Made by a program: the position numbers and the translations under genes. The notes beneath the pieces are model-generated. The model worked only from the letters and a program-made list of their open reading frames with translations, was not told the DNA's origin and ran no database searches. DNA of 64,000 nt from Rhodovulum sp. (GTDB taxonomy: Bacteria > Pseudomonadota > Alphaproteobacteria > Rhodobacterales > Rhodobacteraceae): NCBI GenBank assembly GCA_002706605.1, contig PALT01000021.1, forward strand, positions 34,954 to 98,953. The letters run 5' to 3'. Shown here one piece after another: positions 35,247-45,323 of this stretch (the first letter of the stretch is position 1; every line of letters starts with the position of its first letter).

Positions 35247-36544
35247 GGCGTCTCGGACCCTTCGGGCAACAATAATTCGGCCAGCGTCAGGGCCACGACC
35301 TTGGCGCTGTCCACCATGTCATCAATTCCCACATATTCGTCGGGCTGATGCGCCAAATCTAGAATTCCGGGGCCATAGGCGATGCAGTTGTGCAGCCGCC
35401 CGATCCGGTCGATATGTTTCTGATCATAGGTGCCGGGCGAGACGACAAATTCCGCCTCACGCGACAGAACCTTGGAAATCGCACCGGCGACCGTGCGCAC
35501 AATCGGGGCGTCCTGATCGGTCATCGTGGGTTGCACTTCGAACAGATCACGGATGTCATAATCGAATTTCGGGCGCGTTTTCTTGATCTTTTCCAACATT
35601 CCCGTCAATTCGGCCTTCACCTCGGTCAGGTCTTCCTCGATCAGGAACCGCCGGTCGATGACGATGCGACAGCGGTCCGGCACACAGGGCGCGGGCAGGC
35701 CGGTATAGTCGGGCCCCTGATCCGGTTCGCCCCCGTGGATTGAATTGATATTCAACGTCGATTGCCGCGCCCCTTCGGGCACCACGGGCATGGCGGTGGT
35801 TTTCGTCGCCAACAGCGGGAACAGCGTCTGTTCCATCTCGTCAATCACCGCGCCCATATGGCGCACGGCGCAATCGCCCAGAAACGGCATGGACCCGTGG
35901 GCGATACGGCCCTTGGTCTCGATCTCGGCCCACCAGACACCGCGATGGCCCAGACAAACGCGGTCCTTGTTCAACGGCTCGGGGATGATCACGTGCTGGA
36001 CCCGCTGGGGTGAGAACCAGCCCTGCTCGGCCAGATAGGCCACCCCGCCATAGCCGCCGGATTCCTCATCCGCGGTCGCACTGATTTCAATCGCGCCGGC
36101 GTAATCGGGATGGGTGGCGATAAAGGCCTCGGCGGCGATGATGCTGGTGGCCAAGCCGCCCTTCATGTCACAGGACCCGCGCCCGTAGACGCGCCCGTCG
36201 CGCACGGTTTCGCCGAACGGATCGGTGGTCCAGCCATGGCCGACCTCAACCACGTCGTGATGGCTGTTGAAATGCACACAATCGCCCGCGCGCGGTCCCG
36301 TGTGTCGCGCGACGATGTTCCAGCGCGGATAGGTCTCGCTATCGGCGGGGGCACCGTGCGCGCGGATCAGATCGACCTGAAACCCCAGCGGTTCGAACCG
36401 CGCCGCCAGCATCTCACATATCTCGCGATACCGCGCGCCGGGCGGGTTCAGCGTCGGAATACGCAACAAATCCTGTGTCAGCGCGATCAGATCGTCGCGC
36501 CGGGCGTCAATGGCGGCATGCAAGGCGGATGTGTGGGCGGTCAT
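35243..36544 (-). CDS. M20 family metallopeptidase (ArgE/DapE/CPG2-like deacylase)
   Basis: A 433-residue di-zinc hydrolase. Metal-binding segments are [29 protein letters not shown] and [11 protein letters not shown] (Glu-Glu), with a late His in the C-terminal part. The lid domain region includes [16 protein letters not shown]. Family members remove acyl groups from amino acids or cleave dipeptides; this one resembles acetylornithine deacetylase/succinyl-diaminopimelate desuccinylase-like proteins of catabolic rather than biosynthetic type. ATG 36544 is the likely start. Its 3' end overlaps the panC stop by 4 bp (convergent). Confidence 0.85.
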   Translation of the reverse strand: MTAHTSALHAAIDARRDDLIALTQDLLRIPTLNPPGARYREICEMLAARFEPLGFQVDLIRAHGAPADSETYPRWNIVARHTGPRAGDCVHFNSHHDVVEVGHGWTTDPFGETVRDGRVYGRGSCDMKGGLATSIIAAEAFIATHPDYAGAIEISATADEESGGYGGVAYLAEQGWFSPQRVQHVIIPEPLNKDRVCLGHRGVWWAEIETKGRIAHGSMPFLGDCAVRHMGAVIDEMEQTLFPLLATKTTAMPVVPEGARQSTLNINSIHGGEPDQGPDYTGLPAPCVPDRCRIVIDRRFLIEEDLTEVKAELTGMLEKIKKTRPKFDYDIRDLFEVQPTMTDQDAPIVRTVAGAISKVLSREAEFVVSPGTYDQKHIDRIGRLHNCIAYGPGILDLAHQPDEYVGIDDMVDSAKVVALTLAELLLPEGSETP

Positions 36545-36668
36545 GGAGCCAACCCTAGTCACCGATTTGCCGCGCGTCTATCGCCGCGTGCGCGCCCCAC
36601 GGGCATTTGTGATGTCCCTTGCGCAATGACGCGGTATGGTCGGGGGGAATTATTGAAACGGGGGCGAT

Positions 36669-36935
36669 ATGCGCTTTGTTCTGATCCTGATTTTGATCTC
36701 GGCGGCATTGTATTTCGCGGTGCGCCTGTTTTGGGCGTCCACGCAGACCGAGCGGTGGGAGGACATCGCGGATGAGCGGATTGCCAACGGCACCCTCGCA
36801 TCCGAGGCACGCGACGACTATATCGAACAGCAACGGCGCAGCGCGAAACGATCCATCCTGTGGCGGATGATGTGGATGGTGGCGGCCATTCCGGTCGGGG
36901 TGGTTGCGGCGTTGATTTTTGTGATGAACTTTTGA
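36669..36935 (+). CDS. Small membrane protein of unknown function
   Basis: An 88-residue protein with two hydrophobic segments, residues ~1-22 (MRFVLILILISAALYFAVRLFW) and ~67-87, joined by a charged linker (ERWEDIADERI, DDYIEQQRRSAKRS). Both ends would therefore sit in the membrane with the charged part on one side. No known domain. It is followed 15 bp later by a DUF1523 gene and is probably cotranscribed with it. Confidence 0.7.
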   Translation: MRFVLILILISAALYFAVRLFWASTQTERWEDIADERIANGTLASEARDDYIEQQRRSAKRSILWRMMWMVAAIPVGVVAALIFVMNF

Positions 36936-36950
36936 CGGGATGTTTGGCGA

Positions 36951-37607
36951 ATGCGCTATGTGAAATGGGGTTTGGTGATCAGCGTGCTGCTGCTGATCTT
37001 GGGGTTTTTCCACTATACGTTGCCCCAGCGCGATATCGTGCGCATCGTCAACACCGAGGTGCGGCGCGTGGATTTCGGGACGAATTCAATCTTTTGGGCG
37101 AACTCGGACACGGGCGCGGATGGCACAACCGTAAATCGTGACGTACGGTTCATCGAAACCATCGATCCCGATGGCAAGCCGATTGTCTACCGCAATGAGG
37201 ACACCGGTTGGGGCTGGCCGCCGTATTTCAAGCTGGATAGCTCAAACCTGCAGGCCGAGGCGCGCGATCTGGTCTCGACATCCGAGGCGCCGAAATGGGT
37301 GGCCGTGCGCCATTACGGGTGGCGCAACGAATTCCTGTCGATCTTTCCCAATGCGGTCGGGGTGAAACCCGTTGCCGGTCCCGATGTGCGCCTGTTCCCG
37401 TGGGGCAATGTGGTGATCCTGTCGGTGCTGGCGATTGCCCTGATCTTTGTCTGGCGCGCGTGGATCCAGTTCCGTGAGCGCACCATCGACCCCCTCTGGG
37501 ACGACGCCGAGGACGCGATGGACGCGGTCGATCAAAAGGCCGATCAGGCCAAGGCCCGCGCCCGCGGTCTGTGGTCGCGTGTGCTGGGGCTATTCCGCAA
37601 GAAATGA
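36951..37607 (+). CDS. DUF1523 family membrane protein
   Basis: A 218-residue protein with one helix at residues ~5-22, a ~120-residue periplasmic domain (DIVRIVNTEVRRVDFG, DVRFIETIDPDGKPIVYRNE, GWGWPPYFKLDSSNLQAEA), a second helix at ~152-170 and a charged, probably coiled-coil tail rich in Ala, Lys and Asp. The conserved segments are those of DUF1523, common in Rhodobacteraceae; function unknown. Second of a probable two-gene unit with the 88-aa membrane protein. Confidence 0.85.
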   Translation: MRYVKWGLVISVLLLILGFFHYTLPQRDIVRIVNTEVRRVDFGTNSIFWANSDTGADGTTVNRDVRFIETIDPDGKPIVYRNEDTGWGWPPYFKLDSSNLQAEARDLVSTSEAPKWVAVRHYGWRNEFLSIFPNAVGVKPVAGPDVRLFPWGNVVILSVLAIALIFVWRAWIQFRERTIDPLWDDAEDAMDAVDQKADQAKARARGLWSRVLGLFRKK

Positions 37608-39215
37608 TCAGGCCCGCGCTTCGGCCTTGATCATATCGGCGGCCTTTTCGGCGATCATGATGGTCGGTGAATTGGTGTTGCCCGAGGTGATGCGCGGCAT
37701 GATCGACGCATCGACCACGCGCAGGCCCTGTACCCCGTTTACGCGCAGGCGCGGGTCCACCACCGCGTTTGCGTCCGTCCCCATCCGCGCCGTTCCGACG
37801 GGGTGAAAGATGGTCGAGGCGATGTCGCCCGCGCCTGTGGCCAGTTCGGCGTCGGTTTGAAATGCGGGGCCGGGTTTGAATTCTTCGGGCGCATATTGGG
37901 CCATCGCGGGTTGGGCCATGATATCGCGGGTCAGTTTGATTGCGCGGGTGGCGACGATGCGGTCGCCCTCGGTCGACAGGTAATTGGGCTGAATTTCCGG
38001 ATGCGCGGTCGGATCGGTCGAGGTGATGCGCACATGGCCGCGGCTCTCGGGGCGCAGGTTGCAGACACTGGCCGTGATCGCGGGGAAGTCATGCGGGGCC
38101 TGTCCAAAGGCCTCAAGCGTGACGGGTTGGACATGATATTCCAGATCGGGCGTCGCCACATCGGGTGAGGAATAGGCGAATGCGCCCAGCTGACTAGGGG
38201 CCATCGACATCGGGCCAGACCGGCGCAGGGCGTATTCCAGACCGATCTTGGCCTTGCCGAACAGGGTCGCGGACATGGTGTTCAGGGTCAGGGCATTCTG
38301 CACCTTGTAGGCACAGCGGATTTGCAGATGGTCCTGCAGGTTGCCACCCACATCCGGCGCGCCGTGGCGCACGGTGATCCCGTGTTGTCCCAGAACATCC
38401 GCCGGACCGATCCCCGACAGTTGCAGCAGCTGCGGCGAGCCGATCGCGCCCGAGGACAGGATGACCTCTGCAGACGCGGCGACGGTGGCCGGTGCGCCCT
38501 TGTGGCGGAATTTCACCCCGCTGGCGCGCATCCCGTCAAACAGGATTTCCTCGGCCTGGGCATGGGTCACAACATGCAGGTTCGGGCGGTTCTTGGCGGG
38601 GCGCAGGAATCCCTTGGCCGTGGACCAGCGCCAGCCTTTACGCTGGTTCACCTTGAAATAGCTGACGCCATAGTTGTCGCCACGGTTGAAATCGGCGGTT
38701 TCGGGGATGCCCGCCTGAACCGCCGCATCGCGCCACGCATCAAGGATGTCCCAGCGCAGGCGCTGTTCCTCAATCCGCCATTCGCCACCGGTGCCGTGTG
38801 CGTCATCCGCGCCGCCGTAATAATCCTCGGATTTCATGAAATAGGGCAGGACATCGTCCCACGACCAGCCGTCATTGCCCATCTGTCGCCAGCCGTCGTA
38901 ATCCGCCGCTTGACCGCGCAGATAGAGCATCCCGTTGATCGACGAACAGCCGCCCAAAACACGGCCACGGGGATAGAGCAGGGATCGACCGTTCAACCCG
39001 TCACAAGGCGCGGTTTTGAACCCCCAATCGGTGCGCGGGTTGCCGATGCAATAGAGATATCCGACGGGGATGTGGATCCAGTGGTAATTGTCGCGCCCCC
39101 CCGCCTCAAGCAGCAGGACCTTGGTCTTTGGGTGCTCGGACAACCGGTTGGCCAGAACACAACCGGCCGAACCTGCCCCGACAATCACATAATCAAACGC
39201 GCCGAAATCTTTCAT
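37608..39215 (-). CDS. GMC family FAD oxidoreductase (choline dehydrogenase-like)
   Basis: A 535-residue glucose-methanol-choline oxidoreductase oxidising an alcohol with FAD. Seen are the dinucleotide-binding [16 protein letters not shown] (about 9-24), LLLEAGG, the GMC signature [17 protein letters not shown], the second signature [18 protein letters not shown], and the active-site His/Asn region [10 protein letters not shown]...[19 protein letters not shown] 39215 is preceded by GGGAGGG. The alcohol is unknown; betaine synthesis cannot be claimed because no betaine aldehyde dehydrogenase is adjacent. The divergent LysR gene is its likely regulator. Confidence 0.9.
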   Translation of the reverse strand: MKDFGAFDYVIVGAGSAGCVLANRLSEHPKTKVLLLEAGGRDNYHWIHIPVGYLYCIGNPRTDWGFKTAPCDGLNGRSLLYPRGRVLGGCSSINGMLYLRGQAADYDGWRQMGNDGWSWDDVLPYFMKSEDYYGGADDAHGTGGEWRIEEQRLRWDILDAWRDAAVQAGIPETADFNRGDNYGVSYFKVNQRKGWRWSTAKGFLRPAKNRPNLHVVTHAQAEEILFDGMRASGVKFRHKGAPATVAASAEVILSSGAIGSPQLLQLSGIGPADVLGQHGITVRHGAPDVGGNLQDHLQIRCAYKVQNALTLNTMSATLFGKAKIGLEYALRRSGPMSMAPSQLGAFAYSSPDVATPDLEYHVQPVTLEAFGQAPHDFPAITASVCNLRPESRGHVRITSTDPTAHPEIQPNYLSTEGDRIVATRAIKLTRDIMAQPAMAQYAPEEFKPGPAFQTDAELATGAGDIASTIFHPVGTARMGTDANAVVDPRLRVNGVQGLRVVDASIMPRITSGNTNSPTIMIAEKAADMIKAEARA

Positions 39216-39325
39216 CTCACCCTCCCGCTTTGACGTGATCAAAATAGAAATCGAGGGGCGATTTGAACTAACGGTTTTGCACATATTATGTCTATAAACG
39301 TTCAATGGCTGTGCGCGGGTGGGCG

Positions 39326-40225
39326 ATGGATTTCAACTGGGACGATATGCGGGTGTTTCTGGCGATTGCCCAAACCGGTCGGCTAAGCGCGGCGGGACGG
39401 CGTTTGGGCGTGTCGCACACCACCGTGGCGCGGCGTCTGCGGGACCTTGAGGCGCGTCTTGGGATTGCCCTGTTCGATAATGGGGAAAACGGTCTGACCC
39501 TGTCCGAGGCGGGGCAGGTGATCCTGAACCAAGCCCGAGGGATGGAGCGCGCGGCCTCCACCATCACCGACCGTCTATCTGCGATGAGCGGGCGTGCGGC
39601 AGGGCGCGTGCGTGTCGGTGCGCCTGACGGGTTTGGCAACGCGATCCTGTCCCGCCTTTTGCCCGAGTTGCTGCAAAACGAACCGGATCTTGAGGTCGAA
39701 CTGGTCCCCGTGCCCATCACGCACAAGCTCTGGCGGCGCGACGTCGATATCGCGATCAGTCTGGACCGCCCCGAACGCGGGCGTCTGATCATGCGCAAGC
39801 TGACGGATTACGACCTGCGCCTTTACGCCGGTGCGGGGTTCTGGGACAGGCATGGGCGCGCGCAACCAACCGCGCTTGAGGATCTGAAAACCCTGCCGTT
39901 TGTGGGCTATATCGACGATCTGCTTTATACGCCCGAGTTGGATTTCAACCGCATCCTGATGCCCGGTTTGCGGATCGTCTATAAGGCCGCGACGGTCAAG
40001 GCACAGGTCGACGCGGTCGCGGCCAATGTCGGTCTGGGGGTCCTGCCGTGTTTTATGGCGGATGACGATTTGGTGCCGGTTCTGCCCGATGACATCAGGT
40101 TCACGCGGACCTATTGGCTGCTCTATCCCGAAGATTACCGCGATCTGGAACGCATCCGCCGTGTTGCCGGTTTTATCCACACGCGGGTGCAGGCGATGTC
40201 GGATGTGATGGCCTATCGCGGCTGA
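39326..40225 (+). CDS. LysR family transcriptional regulator
   Basis: A 299-residue LysR regulator. The winged helix-turn-helix is at residues ~1-60 ([37 protein letters not shown]) and the effector-binding domain follows. ATG 39326 gives the canonical N-terminus; the frame is open to 39305. Its DNA-binding domain resembles the GcvA/AmpR-like group that begins with FNWDD. It is divergent from the GMC oxidoreductase gene with a 110-bp AT-rich gap, the normal arrangement for a LysR regulator and its target. Confidence 0.9.
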   Translation: MDFNWDDMRVFLAIAQTGRLSAAGRRLGVSHTTVARRLRDLEARLGIALFDNGENGLTLSEAGQVILNQARGMERAASTITDRLSAMSGRAAGRVRVGAPDGFGNAILSRLLPELLQNEPDLEVELVPVPITHKLWRRDVDIAISLDRPERGRLIMRKLTDYDLRLYAGAGFWDRHGRAQPTALEDLKTLPFVGYIDDLLYTPELDFNRILMPGLRIVYKAATVKAQVDAVAANVGLGVLPCFMADDDLVPVLPDDIRFTRTYWLLYPEDYRDLERIRRVAGFIHTRVQAMSDVMAYRG

Positions 40226-40293
40226 TACGGGCTCTTGCGTAGCGCGCCAAACCTGACAGACTGCGCCGGTGATTTGCGCCAAGGTGTCCGCCC

Positions 40294-41550
40294 ATGTCGT
40301 TCCCATCCATGCCTAACCCCGACGTTGTGATCATCGGTGCCGGTATCATCGGCATCAACTGCGCGCTGGCCCTTCAGGCGCGGGGCAAACGTGTTCTGAT
40401 GCTGGACCGCAGCGGCATCGCCGTCGAAACGTCCAGTGGCAACGCCGGTGCCTTTGCGTTCCCCGAGGTTGAGCCGCTGGCGACACCCGGTATCATGCTG
40501 AAGGCGCCCAAATGGTTGCTGGACCCGCTCGGACCGCTGTCGATCCCACCCGCCTATGCGCCCAAGATCGCGCCGTGGATGTTGCGGTTCTGGCGGGCAA
40601 GCTGGCGTGACCGCTATGACGCCTCGGTCACCGCGCAGGCCGCCCTGATGACCCATTCGCGCAGGGCGCTGGACCGTGTGATCGCCGATGTCGGGGGCGA
40701 GGCGTTCATTCGCCGCGAGGGGCAGTTGCAATTGTTCCAAAGCCCCCGCGCCTTTGCCGCCACAGAACGCGCACGCACGCGGCGGGAGGAACTGGGGATT
40801 CCGTTCGACGTTTTGGACGGCCCCGACGCCATCGCCGAAATCCAACCGGGGCTCAGCCCGCGCTTTACCCACGCGATTTTCACGCCGACATGGATGAACG
40901 TCACCGATCCGGCCCTCTGGGCGCGCCACCTCGCTGCCAAGGTGCTGGAACGCGGCGCTGCGTTCGAACCGGTCACGGTGACCGGCCTACAGCGCGACGG
41001 GGCAGGGGCCACAGTCCTGACCGAGCGCGGCAGGGTCCGTGCCCCCCATGTTGTGGTCGCGGCGGGCGCGTGGTCGCATAAATTGGCCCGCGATCTGGGC
41101 GACCGCATCCCGCTTGAGACCGAGCGCGGCTATAACACGACCTTCCCCACGGCCAGCGTTGACATCAAAACGCATCTCACGTTTTCCGAGCACGGTTTTG
41201 TCGTATCGCGCATTGGCGACGGCCTGCGAGTTGGGGGCGCGGTCGAACTTGGCGGGTTGGACCGTCCGCCGAACTACGCGCGGGCGCAGACGCTGCTGAA
41301 CAAGGCCGCCGAGTTCCTGCCGGGGTTGGAAAAAACGGGGGGTACGCAATGGATGGGCTATCGCCCCTCCTTGCCCGATAGCCTGCCTGTGATCGGTCGT
41401 GCCGCCCATGCGCCTGATGTGGTTTATGCCTTTGGTCACGGGCACTTGGGTCTTACTCAATCGTCAGGAACGGGGGATTTGGTAGCCGCGTTAGTCGATC
41501 AATCGGGGCCGCAATTCGATCTGAAACCGTTCCGCGCCAATCGGTTCTAA
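40294..41550 (+). CDS. FAD-dependent oxidoreductase (D-amino-acid dehydrogenase-like, DadA family)
   Basis: A 418-residue DAO-fold enzyme. The FAD-binding VVIIGAGIIGINCALALQ (about 11-28) is followed by MLDRSGIAVETSSGNAGAF, as in DadA, and the C-terminus has GYRPSLPDSLPVIGRA and FGHGHLGLTQSSGTGDLVA. It would oxidise a D-amino acid or a cyclic imino acid such as D-hydroxyproline to the keto or imino product, passing electrons to the respiratory chain. It lies downstream of the LysR gene on the same strand (68-bp gap) but an operon is not certain. Confidence 0.85.
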   Translation: MSFPSMPNPDVVIIGAGIIGINCALALQARGKRVLMLDRSGIAVETSSGNAGAFAFPEVEPLATPGIMLKAPKWLLDPLGPLSIPPAYAPKIAPWMLRFWRASWRDRYDASVTAQAALMTHSRRALDRVIADVGGEAFIRREGQLQLFQSPRAFAATERARTRREELGIPFDVLDGPDAIAEIQPGLSPRFTHAIFTPTWMNVTDPALWARHLAAKVLERGAAFEPVTVTGLQRDGAGATVLTERGRVRAPHVVVAAGAWSHKLARDLGDRIPLETERGYNTTFPTASVDIKTHLTFSEHGFVVSRIGDGLRVGGAVELGGLDRPPNYARAQTLLNKAAEFLPGLEKTGGTQWMGYRPSLPDSLPVIGRAAHAPDVVYAFGHGHLGLTQSSGTGDLVAALVDQSGPQFDLKPFRANRF

Positions 41551-41591
41551 ATGTGGGGCAATGCGAATGTCAAAAAGATGCAAAAAAGCTC

Positions 41592-41620
41592 TGGACACCG
41601 CCCGCCACCTCGCCTAGAAC
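41592..41620 (+). promoter_or_regulatory. tRNA-Phe promoter
   Basis: TGGACA (41592-41597), 17-bp spacer, TAGAAC (41615-41620), about 32 bp upstream of the mature tRNA 5' end. Confidence 0.5.
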
Positions 41621-41652
41621 GCGCCCACCCGAATGAGACATCATTCTCCCGT

Positions 41653-41727
41653 GCCCGGGTAGCTCAGGGGTAGAGCAGTGGATTGAAAATCCTCGTGTCG
41701 GTGGTTCGATTCCGCCCCCGGGCACCA
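41653..41727 (+). tRNA. tRNA-Phe (GAA)
   Basis: The cloverleaf is complete. Acceptor GCCCGGG/CCCGGGC, D arm GCTC/GAGC with a 7-nt loop, anticodon arm GTGGA-TTGAAAA-TCCTC (anticodon GAA at the centre), T arm GGTGG-TTCGATT-CCGCC, and an encoded CCA end. One pair in the anticodon stem is a T-T mismatch (position 28-42). A short T run follows but no hairpin terminator is visible. Confidence 0.97.
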
Positions 41728-41837
41728 TTTTTCTCTATGAAATGCCGAAGTTCACAAAGCGTAAACCGTGCGGCGAATATGCTCAATCCGTTTGGAACTC
41801 TTCTTTCCGAAGTCGCACGGCGCGTCCAGCCGTGGTA

Positions 41838-42848
41838 TCAGTCGCAAATGCGCGCCGCAGTGGTGTCGCGGATGATCAGGTTGGCGGAGACTTCGGACAC
41901 TGTGGCGGGCATATCGGGTTCCGCTATCCGGTCCAGCAACACACGGGCAAGCTTGCGCCCCAGTTTTTGCGGATAGACCGCCATTGTGGTCAGGGGCGGG
42001 GTTGAGACCGCCGCGTCCTCAATATCGTCAAAGCCGATGACCGACACATCCCGCCCCGGCGTCAGGCCCAGACGGGATAGGGCCAGACAGGCCCCCAAGG
42101 CCACCGTATCCCCGTTGCACACGAGGGCGGTGATGTCGGGGTGCGCGTTGCGCAGGGACATCGTGGCCTCCATCGCGGCGCGTTTGTTGTCCTCGCAATC
42201 CCACACCAGATCATGCGGCATGCCGCGTTCGGCCATCTTGGCGCGATAGCCCGCAATCCGTTCCATGCGCACGTGGGATTGGTCGTTGCCCCCGAGATAG
42301 GCGATTTTGCGGTGCCCGATGTCGATCAGATAGGCGGTCGCGTTGCCGGTCGCCTCGGCGTTGCGGATGCCCACGTGATCCACATCACGGCGCACATGGC
42401 GCAAGAAGGTCACGACGGGAATACGCTGGGCCCGTAACAGATCGAATGTCTCGGACGGGGTGTCATGGGCGGGCACCCAGATCAGCCCCCCGCGCCCATG
42501 GCGGATAAAGGTGTTCAACTGGCGGCTTTGGCGTTCGGGGTCGTCGCGGGTGTCCACGATCGACACCAGATATCCCTCGGCCTCAAGCAGGTCGACAACC
42601 CCCGCGACCACCTCGGCATTGAACGGGTTTTGTAGGCGGTTGATCACGAACCCGATCTCGCGGTTCTCGCCCGAACGCATCGCCGCCGCCCGCGAATCCG
42701 GCACGTAGTGCAACCGTTGGGCCGCGCGCAGAACCTTTTCCCGCGTGCTCTCTGAAATCCGGCCCGTGCCCCGCATCACCTGACTGACGGTGGGGACAGA
42801 AACTCCGGCCTCGCGGGCGACGGTTTCCAAGGTGGGTTTGCGGGACAA
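41838..42848 (-). CDS. LacI family transcriptional regulator
   Basis: A 336-residue LacI/GalR repressor. The helix-turn-helix TLETVAREAGVSVPTVSQVM and hinge helix (PDSRAAAMRSG) are at residues ~6-63, and a periplasmic-binding-protein-like sugar domain follows (FVINRLQNPFNAEVVAGV, HRKIAYLGG, VSVIGFDDIEDA). It starts with TTG, preceded by GAGG. It is divergent from a sugar ABC operon with candidate operators between them, so it most likely represses that operon until the imported sugar or a derivative binds. Confidence 0.92.
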   Translation of the reverse strand: MSRKPTLETVAREAGVSVPTVSQVMRGTGRISESTREKVLRAAQRLHYVPDSRAAAMRSGENREIGFVINRLQNPFNAEVVAGVVDLLEAEGYLVSIVDTRDDPERQSRQLNTFIRHGRGGLIWVPAHDTPSETFDLLRAQRIPVVTFLRHVRRDVDHVGIRNAEATGNATAYLIDIGHRKIAYLGGNDQSHVRMERIAGYRAKMAERGMPHDLVWDCEDNKRAAMEATMSLRNAHPDITALVCNGDTVALGACLALSRLGLTPGRDVSVIGFDDIEDAAVSTPPLTTMAVYPQKLGRKLARVLLDRIAEPDMPATVSEVSANLIIRDTTAARICD

Positions 42849-42865
42849 AATGACCTCAAGGCATA

Positions 42866-42991
42866 GCTATAACGTTATCGCAGCGGCCCGCCATATGCAG
42901 TCAAACAAGCCAACGGCGATGCCTATAATACGCGTAAATCCCCGAAAAATAAGCAGTTATTTTAGATTGACGTTCGGTATAACGATATACC
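42866..42991. promoter_or_regulatory. Two candidate LacI-type operators
   Basis: Site 1 (42866-42881) is a near-perfect palindrome around ATAACGTTAT (42869-42878) with the central CG typical of LacI-family operators, 18 bp upstream of the regulator's start codon. Site 2 (42976-42991) is GGTATA-ACGA-TATACC and shares TATAACG with site 1. They are 110 bp apart, in the gap between lacI-type gene and ABC operon, suggesting autoregulation plus control of the transporter. Confidence 0.55.
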
Positions 42992-43122
42992 AAACTTTCG
43001 TATAGTGAACAGATTCGTCTGCGCCTGTGCGGCGTGTTGGCGCATGTGTTCGAAAATCGCCCGCAGAGGCGAAAACCGGGTGACGGCCCCTGCCGCCCCG
43101 AGTACATAGTCTGGGAGGACAC

Positions 43123-44391
43123 ATGAATTACTTTTCCAAATTTCTGGGCGCGGCCTCTGCTGTCGCCTTGTCTTGTGCCGCTGTTGCCGCGCAGGCCGAG
43201 ACCCTTTTCTGGTCGACACAGGCCAAACCCGTAGAAGAAGCCCAAGCCATGCGGGAACAGGTCCTGTCGGGCTTTGGCGGCGGGGTTGATTACCAGCCCA
43301 ACGATGGCGGTCCGTGGTTGACCCGTTTGCAGGCGGAATTGCAGGCCGGATCGGGCTCGATCGGAGTGCTTGGCGCGCTGCATGGTGACTTTTCGGCGAT
43401 GGACCCCGCCGATCTGGTCGATCTGTCGGATCTGGGCGTCGCCTCAGCGTCGGACACGTTCAACGGTCTGGCGAAACTGGGCACCGATAGCCTGCAGTAC
43501 ATCCCGTGGATGCAGGCCAGCTATATCATGGCGGCCAACAAAGAGGCGCTTCAGTATCTGCCCGAGGGCGCGGACATCAATTCTCTGACCTATGATCAAC
43601 TGATCGCATGGGCCGCCAACGCCCATGAGGCCGCCGGTGAGCCCAAATTCGGCTTTCCCGCGGGTCCCAAGGGTCTGAAACACCGGTTCTTCCAAGGGTA
43701 CCTGTATCCGTCCTACACCGACGGGGTGGTGCGCACCTTTGCCTCACCCGAGGCGGTGACCGCATGGACCAAGTTCAAGGAACTGTGGAGCCATACCAAC
43801 CCGTCCTCGACCAACTTCTCGTTCATGCAGGAACAGTTGCTGTCGGGGGATGCGTGGATCGTGTTCGACCACACCTCGCGTCTGGCACAGGCGTTTAACG
43901 AACGCCCCGATGACTTTGTTGCCTTCCCCGCACCTGCAGGTCCGACCGGACGTGGCTTTATGCCGGTTCTGGCCGGTGTCGCCATCCCCAAGACCTCGCC
44001 GGATATGGATGCGGCCAAGGAACTGGTGGCCTATATGCTGAAGCCTGAAACGCAGATCGCGACCCTGCGTGCGACGAACTTCTTCCCTGTGGTTGACGTG
44101 GCCCTGCCGGATGATCTGCCCCCGTCGGTCAAGGCCGCGGGTGACGCGGTCGCCAAGATGTCGGGATCGGCTGATGCGAACCCCGGTTTGCTGCCTGCGG
44201 GTCTGGGCGACAAGGGCGGTGATTTCAACCGCGTCTTCGTCGACACGTTTGAGCGGATCGTTCTGGCCAACCAGCCGATTGAACAGGTGCTTGAGGACCA
44301 AAAAGGTCGCCTTGCCGCGATCATGCAGGAAACCGGTGCACCGTGCTGGGCCCCTGATGCACCGTCCGAGGGCGCTTGCCCCGTCGAATAA
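43123..44391 (+). CDS. Sugar ABC transporter substrate-binding protein
   Basis: A 422-residue family 1 extracellular solute-binding protein with a Sec signal (MNYFSKFLGAASAVALSCAA..., cleavage after AQA, residue ~25). It has the usual GPTGRGFMPVLAGVAIPKTS and DMDAAKELVAYMLKPETQ segments of MalE/UgpB-like proteins. GGGAGG precedes the ATG. It is first in an operon with two permeases, an ATPase and a GH63-type glycosidase, so the ligand is probably a glucosylated or mannosylated small molecule. A terminator-like hairpin follows the gene, which would allow excess binding protein. Confidence 0.9.
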   Translation: MNYFSKFLGAASAVALSCAAVAAQAETLFWSTQAKPVEEAQAMREQVLSGFGGGVDYQPNDGGPWLTRLQAELQAGSGSIGVLGALHGDFSAMDPADLVDLSDLGVASASDTFNGLAKLGTDSLQYIPWMQASYIMAANKEALQYLPEGADINSLTYDQLIAWAANAHEAAGEPKFGFPAGPKGLKHRFFQGYLYPSYTDGVVRTFASPEAVTAWTKFKELWSHTNPSSTNFSFMQEQLLSGDAWIVFDHTSRLAQAFNERPDDFVAFPAPAGPTGRGFMPVLAGVAIPKTSPDMDAAKELVAYMLKPETQIATLRATNFFPVVDVALPDDLPPSVKAAGDAVAKMSGSADANPGLLPAGLGDKGGDFNRVFVDTFERIVLANQPIEQVLEDQKGRLAAIMQETGAPCWAPDAPSEGACPVE

Positions 44392-44412
44392 GACGCATCT
44401 GATACGTATTGG

Positions 44413-44449
44413 TCCGGGCGGCGCATGTCGTGGCCCGGATTTTTCTTCT
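44413..44449 (+). terminator. Intercistronic attenuating hairpin after the binding-protein gene
   Basis: TCCGGGC (44413-44419) / GCCCGGA (44433-44439) followed by TTTTTCTTCT, located between the binding-protein gene and the first permease. It probably acts as a partial terminator or mRNA-end stabiliser. Confidence 0.65.
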
Positions 44450-44477
44450 GTCCCGCTAGGTCAAAGGAGTGTTCGCC

Positions 44478-45323
44478 ATGAACGCTCGGTTCTTGCCATA
44501 TGTGTTGATCGCGCCGGTCACGTTGTTCCTGTGTCTGTTTTTCCTGTACCCGTTCGTTTTGGTCGCCAAACAAGCGTTTTCGACGGGCGCAGGGTTCACG
44601 ATGGACAATTTTCGTGACGTGGTCAGCTATTGGAAATTCCCTATTTCGATGAAGAACACGCTGCTTTTGGCGGCGGCGGTGGTGCCGGTCCAACTGGCGC
44701 TGGCGCTGTTGATGGCGACCATGGTCAACAAGATGAAACGGGGGCGGGATCTGGTCCTTTATGTCTGGACGATCCCGCTTGGGATTTCCGATCTGGCGGC
44801 GGGGATTATCTGGCTGGCGATCTTTGAACAGTCGGGATTCCTGAACTCGATGATGCACGGGCTTGGCCTGATTGATCGACCTGTGAACTTCCTCAGTTAT
44901 CAGCATCCGGGCGTTGTGTTTCTTGCGATTGCGCTGGCCGAAATCTGGCGGGCGACGGCGATCATGCTGGTGATTTTGGTCGCGGGGATCGGTCTGATCC
45001 CCAAGGAATATTACGAGGCGGCCGAGGTGTTTGGCGCCTCTCCGTGGAAACGGTTTACGCGTATCACCCTGCCTCTGCTGCGCCCGTCGTTGCAGACCGC
45101 CTTGGTGTTGCGCGTCATTCTGGCGTTTGAGGTGTTTGCGGTGGTCGCGGCCCTTGGCGGGACATTGTTCCCCGTGCTGATGGGCGAAACCTATGCCTAT
45201 CAGTTCGACCTTTTGAACGGCGGCGCGGCGGCGGCGATGGCGTTGATCATTCTGGCCATCTCGATCGGCTTTACCCTGATCATCCTGCGCCTGCTGCGTG
45301 TCCCGAAAGGAGCCACGATATGA
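44478..45323 (+). CDS. Sugar ABC transporter permease (MalF type)
   Basis: A 281-residue inner-membrane permease with about six helices. The EAA loop reads EYYEAAEVFGASPWKRFTRITL (about 179-200), the contact site for the ATPase. ATG 44478 has AAAGGAG 8 bp upstream; the in-frame GTG nine bases earlier is less likely. Overlaps the next permease by 4 bp. Confidence 0.92.
   Translation: MNARFLPYVLIAPVTLFLCLFFLYPFVLVAKQAFSTGAGFTMDNFRDVVSYWKFPISMKNTLLLAAAVVPVQLALALLMATMVNKMKRGRDLVLYVWTIPLGISDLAAGIIWLAIFEQSGFLNSMMHGLGLIDRPVNFLSYQHPGVVFLAIALAEIWRATAIMLVILVAGIGLIPKEYYEAAEVFGASPWKRFTRITLPLLRPSLQTALVLRVILAFEVFAVVAALGGTLFPVLMGETYAYQFDLLNGGAAAAMALIILAISIGFTLIILRLLRVPKGATI

Noticed and set aside
37608..39215. 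Choline dehydrogenase (betA) as the specific name for the GMC enzyme
   Set aside because: No betaine aldehyde dehydrogenase, BetI or choline transporter adjacent; GMC substrate cannot be read from the sequence.
42967..43006. TTGACG (42967) and TATAGT (43001) as a promoter for the sugar ABC operon
   Set aside because: The spacer would be 28 bp, far outside the usable range. A promoter is surely nearby but I could not place it.
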